This document shows positions 1 to 6,374 of a stretch of 8,605 nucleotides of DNA, piece after piece (the first letter of the stretch is position 1; each line of letters opens with the position of its first letter). The notes below the pieces were generated by a model. That model was given only the letters and a program-made list of their open reading frames with translations. It was not told the DNA's origin and did not search any database. The stretch covers positions 1 to 8,605 of the forward strand of contig CAIJKT010000263.1 in NCBI GenBank assembly GCA_903821255.1. The letters run 5' to 3'. A program made the translations under genes and the position numbers. The stretch is from an uncultured Lentisphaeria bacterium (GTDB lineage: Bacteria > Verrucomicrobiota > Lentisphaeria > Victivallales > Victivallaceae).

Positions 1-163
1 AATGTTAAATTTTGAAATGTAAAATGTAATTTTGTAAAATATATAATGCAATTTGAAAGTTTTTTTTATCATGTGTGGTAAAATTTCCAATATAGGTTTT
101 CGTATCTTTTATTTTAGATGCGCGTTTTAGAATACCAATAATATTTTAAAGGGATAAGCAGAA
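1..163. other. AT-rich non-coding leader, no gene recognised
   Basis: This stretch is strongly AT-rich, with several near-repeats of AATGTAA and runs of T, and no reading frame on either strand looks like a real gene. A perfect TATAAT lies at 42-47, but no acceptable -35 hexamer sits 16-18 bases upstream of it. TTGAAA at 53-58 is followed by TAAAAT at 79-84 with a 20-base gap, which is too long for a good sigma-70 promoter. The promoter for the downstream multicopper oxidase gene may lie here, but I cannot place it. Confidence 0.5.
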
Positions 164-253
164 ATGGCATTCATCAAAAACATATCTTCAGGACTGCGGA
201 CGGCCAGGTTGCCATCAATGCCGATTTCTGCTGATTCTATTTATGCACTATAA
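164..253 (+). CDS. possible 29-codon leader ORF (doubtful)
   Basis: An ATG at 164 opens a 29-residue frame (MAFIKNISSGL...) that ends in TAA at 251-253. A purine-rich AAGGG at 149-153 lies 10 bases upstream, a modest ribosome binding site. The peptide has no recognisable motif, signal or membrane segment. Its stop codon falls three bases before the first copy of the duplicated leader motif at 256-276. It could be a translated leader peptide controlling downstream genes, or simply a chance frame in a 5' untranslated region. The only support is the ribosome binding site and the position in a series of short frames ahead of a large gene. Confidence 0.2.
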   Translation: MAFIKNISSGLRTARLPSMPISADSIYAL

Positions 254-255
254 AA

Positions 256-303
256 GATTTACATAGTTCATGCAATCATAGATGAACTAACAGGAGGAGG
301 AGT
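256..303 (+). repeat. leader repeat copy A, upstream of the 40-codon ORF
   Basis: The core at 256-276 reads GATTTACATAGTT, then CA, then TGCAAT. It recurs at 456-476 with only the two middle bases changed, exactly 200 bp downstream. Similarity extends on both sides: CTATA precedes the core by a few bases in both copies, and TAACAGGA follows it in both, with about a dozen extra bases in copy A. In this copy the motif leads directly into a very strong Shine-Dalgarno tract (AGGAGGAGGAG, 292-302) for the ORF at 308. Confidence 0.7.
264..289 (+). promoter_or_regulatory. hairpin abutting a Shine-Dalgarno sequence
   Basis: TAGTTCAT (264-271) and ATGAACTA (282-289) form a perfect 8-bp inverted repeat around a 10-base loop. 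The right arm ends two bases before the AGGAGGAGGAG tract that would serve the ATG at 308. In RNA, a stem here could affect ribosome access or transcript stability; in DNA, it could be a dyad operator. It is followed by purines, not a T-run, so it is not an intrinsic terminator. The second leader copy keeps only a weak form of it (GTTA 466-469 with TAAC 478-481). Confidence 0.4.
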
Positions 304-307
304 AACG

Positions 308-430
308 ATGAAGAACAGACGGCATCAATGGTGTTTGAAGAACCAGGAACTTACAGTTCCATTCTTCAATTCCGGCATTAAAGTTCACTTAACTCCCATT
401 AATTCAGTCGGCATTGGCCCGCCTTCGTAA
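308..430 (+). CDS. possible 40-residue leader peptide
   Basis: An ATG at 308 opens a frame of 40 residues (MKNRRHQWCLKNQ...VGIGPPS) that ends in TAA at 428-430. The Shine-Dalgarno sequence is exceptionally strong: GGAGG at 296-300 lies 7 bases from the start, within a longer AGGAGGAGGAG tract. That is better than the sites of the larger genes nearby. The peptide is basic at its N-terminus, has one Cys and two His, no signal peptide, no membrane segment and no family I recognise. It ends 78 bases before the multicopper oxidase start codon. It could be a translated leader, a small co-expressed protein, or the relic of a gene start left by the duplication that made the two leader copies. Confidence 0.35.
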   Translation: MKNRRHQWCLKNQELTVPFFNSGIKVHLTPINSVGIGPPS

Positions 431-455
431 GATGGCGTTTTATTGAGCTATATGG

Positions 456-500
456 GATTTACATAGTTATTGCAATTTAACAGGAAAAATCAAAGGGGAG
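456..500 (+). repeat. leader repeat copy B, upstream of the multicopper oxidase
   Basis: This is the second copy of the leader motif, with the core at 456-476 (GATTTACATAGTT, then AT, then TGCAAT), followed by TAACAGGA at 478-485 and then AAAGGGGAG. It matches copy A (256-276) at 19 of 21 core positions. A short inverted repeat GTTA/TAAC (466-469 and 478-481) surrounds TTGCAATT. Both copies precede a translation start, which suggests a duplicated 5' leader or a shared regulatory site rather than a chance repeat. Confidence 0.65.
492..500 (+). promoter_or_regulatory. ribosome binding site fixing the oxidase start at 509
   Basis: GGGGAG at 495-500 lies 8 bases ahead of the ATG at 509. An upstream in-frame TTG at 470 would add 13 residues (MQFNRKNQ...) but has no comparable site. 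It would also place a charged stretch before an otherwise normal signal peptide, so 509 is preferred. Confidence 0.8.
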
Positions 501-508
501 AATTAATC

Positions 509-3500
509 ATGAACAGTAAACTACGGTTTCTGGAAAAGCTGGCATTGGCCTCTTTGTTATTGACGGCAGGCATCAGTCCCGGCCTCGCGCAAAATGCACA
601 AACATCATCAAGCAATAATCCGCCGGCGCTTGACAGAATGTTGAAAAAAATTACCCAGGCTGATCGTGAAGCCGCGGCCGCCCGTGCCGCAGCCGCGAAA
701 AAAGCCGCGACGCCGGCTCCGCTGCTGGCCGCAGCCCCGTTAACCGGAAAGGCTGCCGCAAAACCGTTGCTGGCAGCAGCAATGAATCCCGGCGGCGTTC
801 CGGATTATTTCGGCGTTGCTAACTGGGCCAACAGCCCGATAATCAGAAAATTTGTCGATACTCTGCCCGGCGTCGGCGCTGCCAACGCCAATAATCTCGG
901 GAATTTTATACCAATCGCCATTGCCGATACAACCACCTATCCCGGATCTGATTACTATCAAATCGGCCTGGTTGACTACACTCAAAAAATGAATTCCGAC
1001 TTGCAGCCGACCAAAGTGCGCGGTTATATCGACCTCGCCCCCGGCGCGGACGGAAATGCCCACTATATGGGCCCTTTAATTATTGCCAAACGGGACCGTC
1101 CGGTACGCATCCTGTTCACCAACAAGCTTGGTGTTGGCGCCGCCGGCAATCTCTTTCTGCCGGTCGACACCACGGTCATGGGCGCTGGCATGGGACCGAT
1201 GGGAATGATGGCCAATCCGATGATTTATACTCAGAACCGCGCGGTTATCCATCTTCACGGCGGAGCCACCCCCTGGATCAGTGACGGCACACCGCATCAA
1301 TGGACCGTTCCCGCCGGACAATTTTTAGTCCCCGGAAATTGGAATTATTACAAAGGCATAAGTTTTCAGAATGTGCCGGACATGCTGCCGGTTCCCGACG
1401 GTTCCGCCACCTATTTTTATACCAACCAGCAGAGCAACCGGTTAATGTTCTATCATGACCATTCATACGGCATGACCCGGCTTAATGTCTATGCCGGCGA
1501 AGCCGCGGGCTATCTGGTGACTGACCCCGTCGAAGAAAATCTGATTACTCAAGGGCTGCTGCCGGGAGCGAATGACGGCGTTTACCGCTATGGTATCCCG
1601 CTGGTCATCCAGGACAGGACTTTCGTTGACCCGGCCACAATTGCCAATACCGACCCGACCTGGAACTGGGGAACAACTCCGCCGACACCGCATCAGGGCG
1701 ATCTCTGGATGCCGCATGTCTATATGCCCAACCAGAACCCCTATGACCTCAGCGGCGCAAATCCGTTCGGCAGATGGGACTACGGCCCGTGGTTCTGGCC
1801 GCCGGTTACAGCCGCCGCCGGTCTGGTGCACGGCCCCATTGCGGATCCATTGAATCCTGCACGCCAGATCCCGGGAACGCCGAATCCGTCAATGGCGATG
1901 GAAACTTTCATGGACACCCCGATTGTTAACGGCTGCGCCTATCCCAAACTTACGGTTCAGCATCGTCCGTACCGTTTCCGGATACTTAACGGCTGTAATG
2001 AACGTTACCTTAATCTCCAGTTGTATTATGTTGATCCGCTGAATCCGACTGAAGTAAAAATGGTGCCCGCAGTCGCGACTACTGGATACCCGGCAACCTG
2101 GCCGACCGACGGCAGACCCGGCGGTGTGCCGGATCCCGCTACCGCAGGTCCGCAGATGGTACAGATCGGCACTGAAGGCGGATTCCTGCCGGCACCGGTC
2201 GTGCTGCCCAACCAGCCGATCAATTACAGTTATGACCGGAGAAATATAGTAGTATTGAATGTCACAGACCATACCCTGCTGCTGGGGCCTGCTGAACGGG
2301 CGGACGTTATTATCGACTTCTCTCTGGTTCCGACCAGCGCCCAGGTTATGCTCTACAACGACGCCCCGGCGCCGATACCGGCCTTTGACCCGCGCCTGGA
2401 TTACTATACCGGTGATCCGGATCAGACTGCAACCGGCGGCGCGCCGTCCACTCTGATCGGCTTCGGACCCAATACCCGTACCGTCATGCGCTTCGATGTA
2501 GCCGGATCCCCCGCCCCCGCGGCATTCAATCTGGCGGCGCTGCAGGCCGCATGGCCGGCGGCTTATGTGGCTGACCAGCAGGCGCCGGTTGTCCCGCAGA
2601 CGGCTTATCCCGGAACATATCACGCCGCAACGGACACCTATGCGAGAATCCAGGATATGTCTCTTACTTACACCCCGGTCGGCGGGGCGGTTCCGGTAAC
2701 CACTCAATTCGGAAACAAAGCCATCCAGGAACTGTTTGAACTGGATTACGGCAGGATGAATGCCACTCTCGGAGTGGAACTGCCGTTGACCAACTTCAAT
2801 ACCCAGACCACAATTCCATTAGGCTATATCGGTCTGACTACTGAAACATTGACGAATAATGGAGTTCAACTCTGGAAAGTAACTCATAACGGCGTTGACA
2901 CTCATGCCGTTCACTTCCACCTGTTCAATGTCCAGGTGATCAACCGGGTTGGATGGGATGGTGCGGTCAGACCGCCGGATCCAAACGAACTGGGCTGGAA
3001 AGAAACCGTCAGAATGAATCCGCTGGAAGACTGCATTGTCGCATTGCAGCCGGTCGTGCCACAGCTTCCATTCGTGATTCCCAACAGCGTCAGGCCGTTA
3101 GACCCGACAATGCCGTATGCTGCTCCGACGGATATGATTACTGTTACAAACCCGGCGGACGGAAATCCGGTGACTGTTGCCAATTTCGACCCGACTAATA
3201 CAAATGTCGACCCGCTTAATCCACCCCATACTATCGGCGAAAGATACAACTTTGGCTGGGAATATGTATGGCATTGCCACATGCTGGGCCATGAAGAAAT
3301 GGATTTCATGCGTCCGATGGCGATGACGGGAATCGTGGCGGCGGATTATCTGAAAGCATTGCCAGCGCCTTACAACCTGACATTCGCAATAGTTGGTCCA
3401 CCCACGGCAGTCACTCTCAACTGGCTCTGTAATTGTCCTCCGGGAACCAGTCACAGCGTGGAAAGGGCACCCGTAAACGGCAGTTTCACGCAAATCGCAT

Positions 3501-4210
3501 CTCTTGGAGATGTGCTGACCTATACCGATACTACCGTTACAGTTCCAGGAACCTACCTCTACAGGGTATTGGCCTTTAATGCCACGATGCTATCGCCGCC
3601 GTCAAATACGGTAACCGTTGCATTGAGTATTCCGGCAGCGCCGAAAACGCTGGTTGCGAGAGCTTCCGCCCTAAGTTCAAATCCGCCGACGGTGGGTTTA
3701 ACCTGGGTCAACCCCGCGGTTAACGAAACCGGCCTGCATCTGCAGCGGTCGCCCAGCTCGACGTTCCCGCCGGCAACGACGATAACGATTACGCTTCCGG
3801 CTGGTTCGACGTCTTATACCGACTCAGCGGTAGCCTCTCGGACTTCGTACAGCTACCGGATATGCACATTCAACGGTATCGGCAGCTCTGCCTACAGTAA
3901 CACCGCGACTGTTACTACGGCCGGCCAGCTCCCGCTCCCGCCGACAGCATTGACGGTAACTGGAACGACCCAGACGACAGTCTCGCTCTCATGGACACCG
4001 GCGGCCAATTCGACCTACACCCTTGTTCAGAGAAGCACTACTGGCATCAATGGTCCGTGGACTACGGTAGTATTGCTTCCGCAAACCACGACCACATATA
4101 AAAACATAAACCTTACCAGGAACAGAACATATTGGTACAGCCTGAAGGCCTATAATGCCTACGGCTATTCAACCGCAACCGCGGGAGTTCCCGCCACAAC
4201 CCTGCCGTAA
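509..4210 (+). CDS. exported multicopper oxidase with three C-terminal fibronectin type III domains
   Basis: The 1233-residue product is a secreted laccase/CotA-like multicopper oxidase, a family that couples one-electron oxidation of a substrate to reduction of O2 to water. A Sec signal peptide covers residues 1-27 (basic start, hydrophobic core, likely cut after GLA), and an Ala/Lys-rich linker follows at about 51-91. All four copper motifs are present: HLHGG (H248, H250), YHDHS (H316, H318), HAVHFH (H799, H802, H804) and HCHMLGH (H922, C923, H924, H928). The type 1 axial position, aligned by eye to CotA Met502, is F933, as in high-potential laccases. A Met-rich tract (M224 to M238) precedes the first motif. 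Motifs 2 and 3 are about 480 residues apart, against about 265 in CotA, so long insertions exist. Three fibronectin type III domains lie at about 953-1040, 1041-1138 and 1139-1233. There is no PEP-CTERM-type or LPXTG-type sorting tail. The closest architecture I know is Geobacter OmpB. The substrate (Mn, Fe, Cu(I) or phenolics) cannot be read from sequence. Confidence 0.9.
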   Translation: MNSKLRFLEKLALASLLLTAGISPGLAQNAQTSSSNNPPALDRMLKKITQADREAAAARAAAAKKAATPAPLLAAAPLTGKAAAKPLLAAAMNPGGVPDYFGVANWANSPIIRKFVDTLPGVGAANANNLGNFIPIAIADTTTYPGSDYYQIGLVDYTQKMNSDLQPTKVRGYIDLAPGADGNAHYMGPLIIAKRDRPVRILFTNKLGVGAAGNLFLPVDTTVMGAGMGPMGMMANPMIYTQNRAVIHLHGGATPWISDGTPHQWTVPAGQFLVPGNWNYYKGISFQNVPDMLPVPDGSATYFYTNQQSNRLMFYHDHSYGMTRLNVYAGEAAGYLVTDPVEENLITQGLLPGANDGVYRYGIPLVIQDRTFVDPATIANTDPTWNWGTTPPTPHQGDLWMPHVYMPNQNPYDLSGANPFGRWDYGPWFWPPVTAAAGLVHGPIADPLNPARQIPGTPNPSMAMETFMDTPIVNGCAYPKLTVQHRPYRFRILNGCNERYLNLQLYYVDPLNPTEVKMVPAVATTGYPATWPTDGRPGGVPDPATAGPQMVQIGTEGGFLPAPVVLPNQPINYSYDRRNIVVLNVTDHTLLLGPAERADVIIDFSLVPTSAQVMLYNDAPAPIPAFDPRLDYYTGDPDQTATGGAPSTLIGFGPNTRTVMRFDVAGSPAPAAFNLAALQAAWPAAYVADQQAPVVPQTAYPGTYHAATDTYARIQDMSLTYTPVGGAVPVTTQFGNKAIQELFELDYGRMNATLGVELPLTNFNTQTTIPLGYIGLTTETLTNNGVQLWKVTHNGVDTHAVHFHLFNVQVINRVGWDGAVRPPDPNELGWKETVRMNPLEDCIVALQPVVPQLPFVIPNSVRPLDPTMPYAAPTDMITVTNPADGNPVTVANFDPTNTNVDPLNPPHTIGERYNFGWEYVWHCHMLGHEEMDFMRPMAMTGIVAADYLKALPAPYNLTFAIVGPPTAVTLNWLCNCPPGTSHSVERAPVNGSFTQIASLGDVLTYTDTTVTVPGTYLYRVLAFNATMLSPPSNTVTVALSIPAAPKTLVARASALSSNPPTVGLTWVNPAVNETGLHLQRSPSSTFPPATTITITLPAGSTSYTDSAVASRTSYSYRICTFNGIGSSAYSNTATVTTAGQLPLPPTALTVTGTTQTTVSLSWTPAANSTYTLVQRSTTGINGPWTTVVLLPQTTTTYKNINLTRNRTYWYSLKAYNAYGYSTATAGVPATTLP

Positions 4211-4225
4211 TCAGCAGGCAGCCAT

Positions 4226-4262
4226 AAAACAGGGGAGGAGTATTCCTCCCCTGTTTTTTTTT
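4226..4262 (+). terminator. strong rho-independent terminator after the multicopper oxidase
   Basis: A stem pairs ACAGGGGAGGA-type bases at 4230-4239 with 4244-4253 (10 perfect pairs, seven of them G-C) around a four-base loop GTAT. A run of nine T follows at 4254-4262. The four A at 4226-4229 can pair with the first T residues, so it could also work weakly in reverse. It begins 16 bases after the stop codon and separates the oxidase transcript from the secretion operon. Confidence 0.93.
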
Positions 4263-4534
4263 GCGGAATTGATGTCTCAAAATTACATAAAAACAAGCAT
4301 TCTGAATCGTTCATTATTTAAGATCTTTCAGCACTGCTTAAGTAAGAAAACACACGTCTGCTCTGACCAGTCACAATAAACAGATATCAACAAGAAATTG
4401 AGAATAAGGAAAACAGCAATCTGCGAAAAATCTCGCTATTGCAAAAATAGCTCAAACCGGTATATTCTAAATTAAGAATTTATTTGTGTTGAACTGCTGC
4501 AATAATTGAGTTTGACAAACGAAGGACATTAAGC
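4263..4534. other. AT-rich intergenic region upstream of the secretion operon
   Basis: No gene is supported here. The short open frame that runs through from inside the oxidase has no ribosome binding site and crosses the terminator. The region contains two small dyads, GCTATT/AATAGC (4435-4440 with 4446-4451) and ATTCT/AGAAT (4464-4468 with 4475-4479), which flank or overlap the candidate promoter elements and could be operator-like. A TTGACA at 4512-4517 is too close to the start codon to act as a -35 for this operon. Confidence 0.5.
4439..4466 (+). promoter_or_regulatory. candidate sigma-70 promoter for the gspLMCD operon
   Basis: TTGCAA (4439-4444) and TATATT (4461-4466) are separated by 16 bases and sit about 70 bases ahead of the first start codon. 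Each hexamer matches the consensus at four or five positions. The -35 lies inside the 6-bp dyad at 4435-4451, which could allow repression. This is a match by eye only; the region is AT-rich, so chance matches are likely. Confidence 0.35.
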
Positions 4535-5764
4535 GTGCGGAGTTACGGGATAATTGAAGCAGGAACAGGTGAGGTCCGGGGACTGCGGTTGCGTTGCGGC
4601 GCTGCCCGGTGGAGCCTGGAACACTTCGCATCTGCGAATATCAGCAGCGAAATTCCTTTGTCCGAATCACTGACAACGGTTTATACAGAGCTGGACGCCG
4701 GGCGTTGCGATTTTATCGCGGTGACCGGCAACCTGACTGGAGCCGGATGCTTTGAACTATATATGCCGCGTTTGAAAATACCGGAACTGGCGGCGGCGCT
4801 TGAGTTTGAGCTGCCGAGGTATCTGCCTGGCGGCACCGATGGCGTGCTGTGGTGTTACCGGGTGCTGAATTTTACAGATAAAGCGGCGGCAAAGTTAAGG
4901 GTGCGGGTGTTTTTCGCGCGGCAGACGGAGTGGGAGCGCTTTGCAAACGAACTGGAACGCAGCGGGATTAAGGCGGATGCGTTTATCTATCCGTTCATGG
5001 CAGTTGATCCGGAACTGGCGGAATTGCCGGTATATCTGCCGGAAACGGACGCAAAGTTTTATTTCTCTGCCCGCGGACAGGATGGTTTACGATATATGGA
5101 GCCGGTGACTTCATGCGCTGACCCCGCGGCAATGTCAGAGGCTTTAAGCAAAACATTAGGATGTCCGTCGGATATGGAGCCGAAATCGGCGGAAAGCTGT
5201 CTGGCCGGTCTCCTCACGGCGAAATATGTGTCGGGCAGTCATTACCGTGGCCGCGGCAACCGCAGCCAGCCGCCATTGCCGTCGGCAATGTACCCGCAAC
5301 GCTGCCGGCTGCTGAAAGGACTAACCTTGATCAGCGGCATTGCCGCGCTGGTCTGCATGGGACTGTGGCTGGGCGCGGAATGGCGCGATCTGCATGGACG
5401 CTGCAGCGCTTTGCAATTGGAGATTACCGCAGCGAAACATCAATTGGACTCGGAAAAAAACTTTCTGCAACAAAATGCGGCGAAAAGCAAGGCGGTGAGC
5501 AAGGTTCTGGCCTCGCTGCCCAACCGTGCCGCAGTGCTGCAACTGCTGTGTTATCTGGCGCCCAGACTGCCGAAAGATATCGCCATGAGCAGTTATAATA
5601 TGCAGGGCAACCGGGCATTTCTGACGATGAAATGTGCGTCGGACCCGGAAAATGCGCTGGCGCAAATCGGCGATTCAGCGCGTTACACCGTGGAAAATCT
5701 GCGCAAGAACCGCAATCAGGACGGCAGCTATTACATTTATCTGGTGTTGAATATCAATGATTAA
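4535..5764 (+). CDS. gspL: GspL-like inner-membrane platform protein of a type II secretion system
   Basis: In T2SS, GspL links the cytoplasmic ATPase GspE to the periplasmic and pseudopilus parts. This 409-residue protein has the family's usual length and layout: a cytoplasmic part (1 to about 255), one membrane helix at about 262-281, a short coiled-coil stretch (about 285-315) and a C-terminal periplasmic ferredoxin-like region ending in YYIYLVLNIND. The first residues, GIIEAGTGEVRGLRL (5-19), resemble a decayed form of the actin-like opening motif of PilM. The whole therefore reads as PilM and PilN joined. Translation starts at a GTG, with AAGGA (4522-4526) 8 bases upstream; no better ATG lies nearby. 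The 3' end overlaps the next gene by 8 bases, so the two are cotranscribed. Assignment rests on topology, motif and context; sequence identity to characterised GspL appears low. Confidence 0.75.
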   Translation: MRSYGIIEAGTGEVRGLRLRCGAARWSLEHFASANISSEIPLSESLTTVYTELDAGRCDFIAVTGNLTGAGCFELYMPRLKIPELAAALEFELPRYLPGGTDGVLWCYRVLNFTDKAAAKLRVRVFFARQTEWERFANELERSGIKADAFIYPFMAVDPELAELPVYLPETDAKFYFSARGQDGLRYMEPVTSCADPAAMSEALSKTLGCPSDMEPKSAESCLAGLLTAKYVSGSHYRGRGNRSQPPLPSAMYPQRCRLLKGLTLISGIAALVCMGLWLGAEWRDLHGRCSALQLEITAAKHQLDSEKNFLQQNAAKSKAVSKVLASLPNRAAVLQLLCYLAPRLPKDIAMSSYNMQGNRAFLTMKCASDPENALAQIGDSARYTVENLRKNRNQDGSYYIYLVLNIND

Positions 5765-6374
5765 ACGTATTAAACTCAAACTGAAGAAATGGAAGATTCC
5801 GCGTTCCGTCGGATATTCGGCGTTATGCGGACTGCTGGCTGTTTCATGTCTTGGCGTATGGTGGGGTGTTGACGACTGGGATGAAGTGTTTCCGACGGAG
5901 GAAACGCTGGCGCAGCAGCAGCGCCTTTTGAAAAAACTGCGTCAGGAAATGGAAACAGAGACTCAAAAGCGGCGGACGATGGAGTCAGACTGGACGCGGC
6001 TGCACCGGGAAAGCGCATATTTCTATTTTTCCGGCGACAACCGGCGGGCAGATGCGTTCATGCGGCAGAAACTTGAAGAACTGGCAAAACACTCGGGACT
6101 GGTTGTCAAGTCGTTGAGTGACATCCGCAAACAAAGTATCGTAAAAGGAATTTGCAGTTGGGACGCCGATGTAATGGTGGAAGGTGATTTGAAGCAAATG
6201 GCCGAGTTTCTGGCGAGCCTGGCAGCATCGAAGCCGGCGTTCTACTGGCAGCAATGCAACTTGCGTCCGGCCGGGCCTAATGCCGGCAATATTCTGGTTT
6301 CAAACGGTACCCTGAAACTGCTCGGCAGTGACAGCGGAGAACTGGGGGAACTGGCGGAGGTGTTAAAGCAATGA
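5757..6374 (+). CDS. gspM: GspM/PilO-like inner-membrane protein
   Basis: The 205-residue product has a strongly basic cytoplasmic start (1-17, nine Lys/Arg), one membrane helix at about 18-38, a coiled coil at about 46-86 rich in Gln, Glu and Arg, and a compact alpha/beta C-terminal region. That is the shared plan of GspM and PilO, which pair with GspL or PilN in the inner membrane and form ferredoxin-like dimers in the periplasm. The C-terminal part (DADVMVEGDLKQMAEFLASL, about 137-156) has the beta-strand then helix pattern expected of that fold. It overlaps gspL by 8 bases and the next gene by 4 (ATGA), indicating translational coupling. Its own Shine-Dalgarno sequence is weak. Naming comes from topology and position between L and C; this family is too divergent to name from sequence alone. 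Confidence 0.65.
   Translation: MIKRIKLKLKKWKIPRSVGYSALCGLLAVSCLGVWWGVDDWDEVFPTEETLAQQQRLLKKLRQEMETETQKRRTMESDWTRLHRESAYFYFSGDNRRADAFMRQKLEELAKHSGLVVKSLSDIRKQSIVKGICSWDADVMVEGDLKQMAEFLASLAASKPAFYWQQCNLRPAGPNAGNILVSNGTLKLLGSDSGELGELAEVLKQ

Noticed and set aside
1..160. CRISPR array or tandem repeat in the AT-rich start
   Set aside because: The similar short words (AATGTAA and T-runs) have no regular period or conserved length and fit simple AT-rich composition.
1889..2707. 272-codon open frame on the minus strand inside the oxidase gene
   Set aside because: It lies wholly within a gene with clear copper motifs, has no ribosome binding site, and its translation (Arg/Gly/Cys/Ser-rich) resembles no protein family. 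It is a by-product of GC-rich codons in the true frame.
2911..3493. Two overlapping minus-strand frames of about 130 codons opposite the third and fourth copper motifs
   Set aside because: Same reasoning: they are antisense to the conserved catalytic region and have no supporting signals.
509..4210. Six-domain MnxG-type manganese oxidase
   Set aside because: Only one set of the four copper motifs is present and the C-terminus is fibronectin type III, so this is a three-domain enzyme with insertions.
4155..4379. 74-codon plus-strand frame across the end of the oxidase and the terminator
   Set aside because: It starts inside the oxidase in another frame, has no ribosome binding site and runs through the terminator hairpin.
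4512..4517. Perfect TTGACA hexamer as a -35 box
   Set aside because: A -10 at normal spacing would fall on the GTG start codon at 4535, so it cannot drive the annotated gspL start.
5161..5665. Frames of 64-145 codons on both strands inside gspL
   Set aside because: They overlap the membrane helix and coiled-coil coding region of a supported gene and lack initiation signals.
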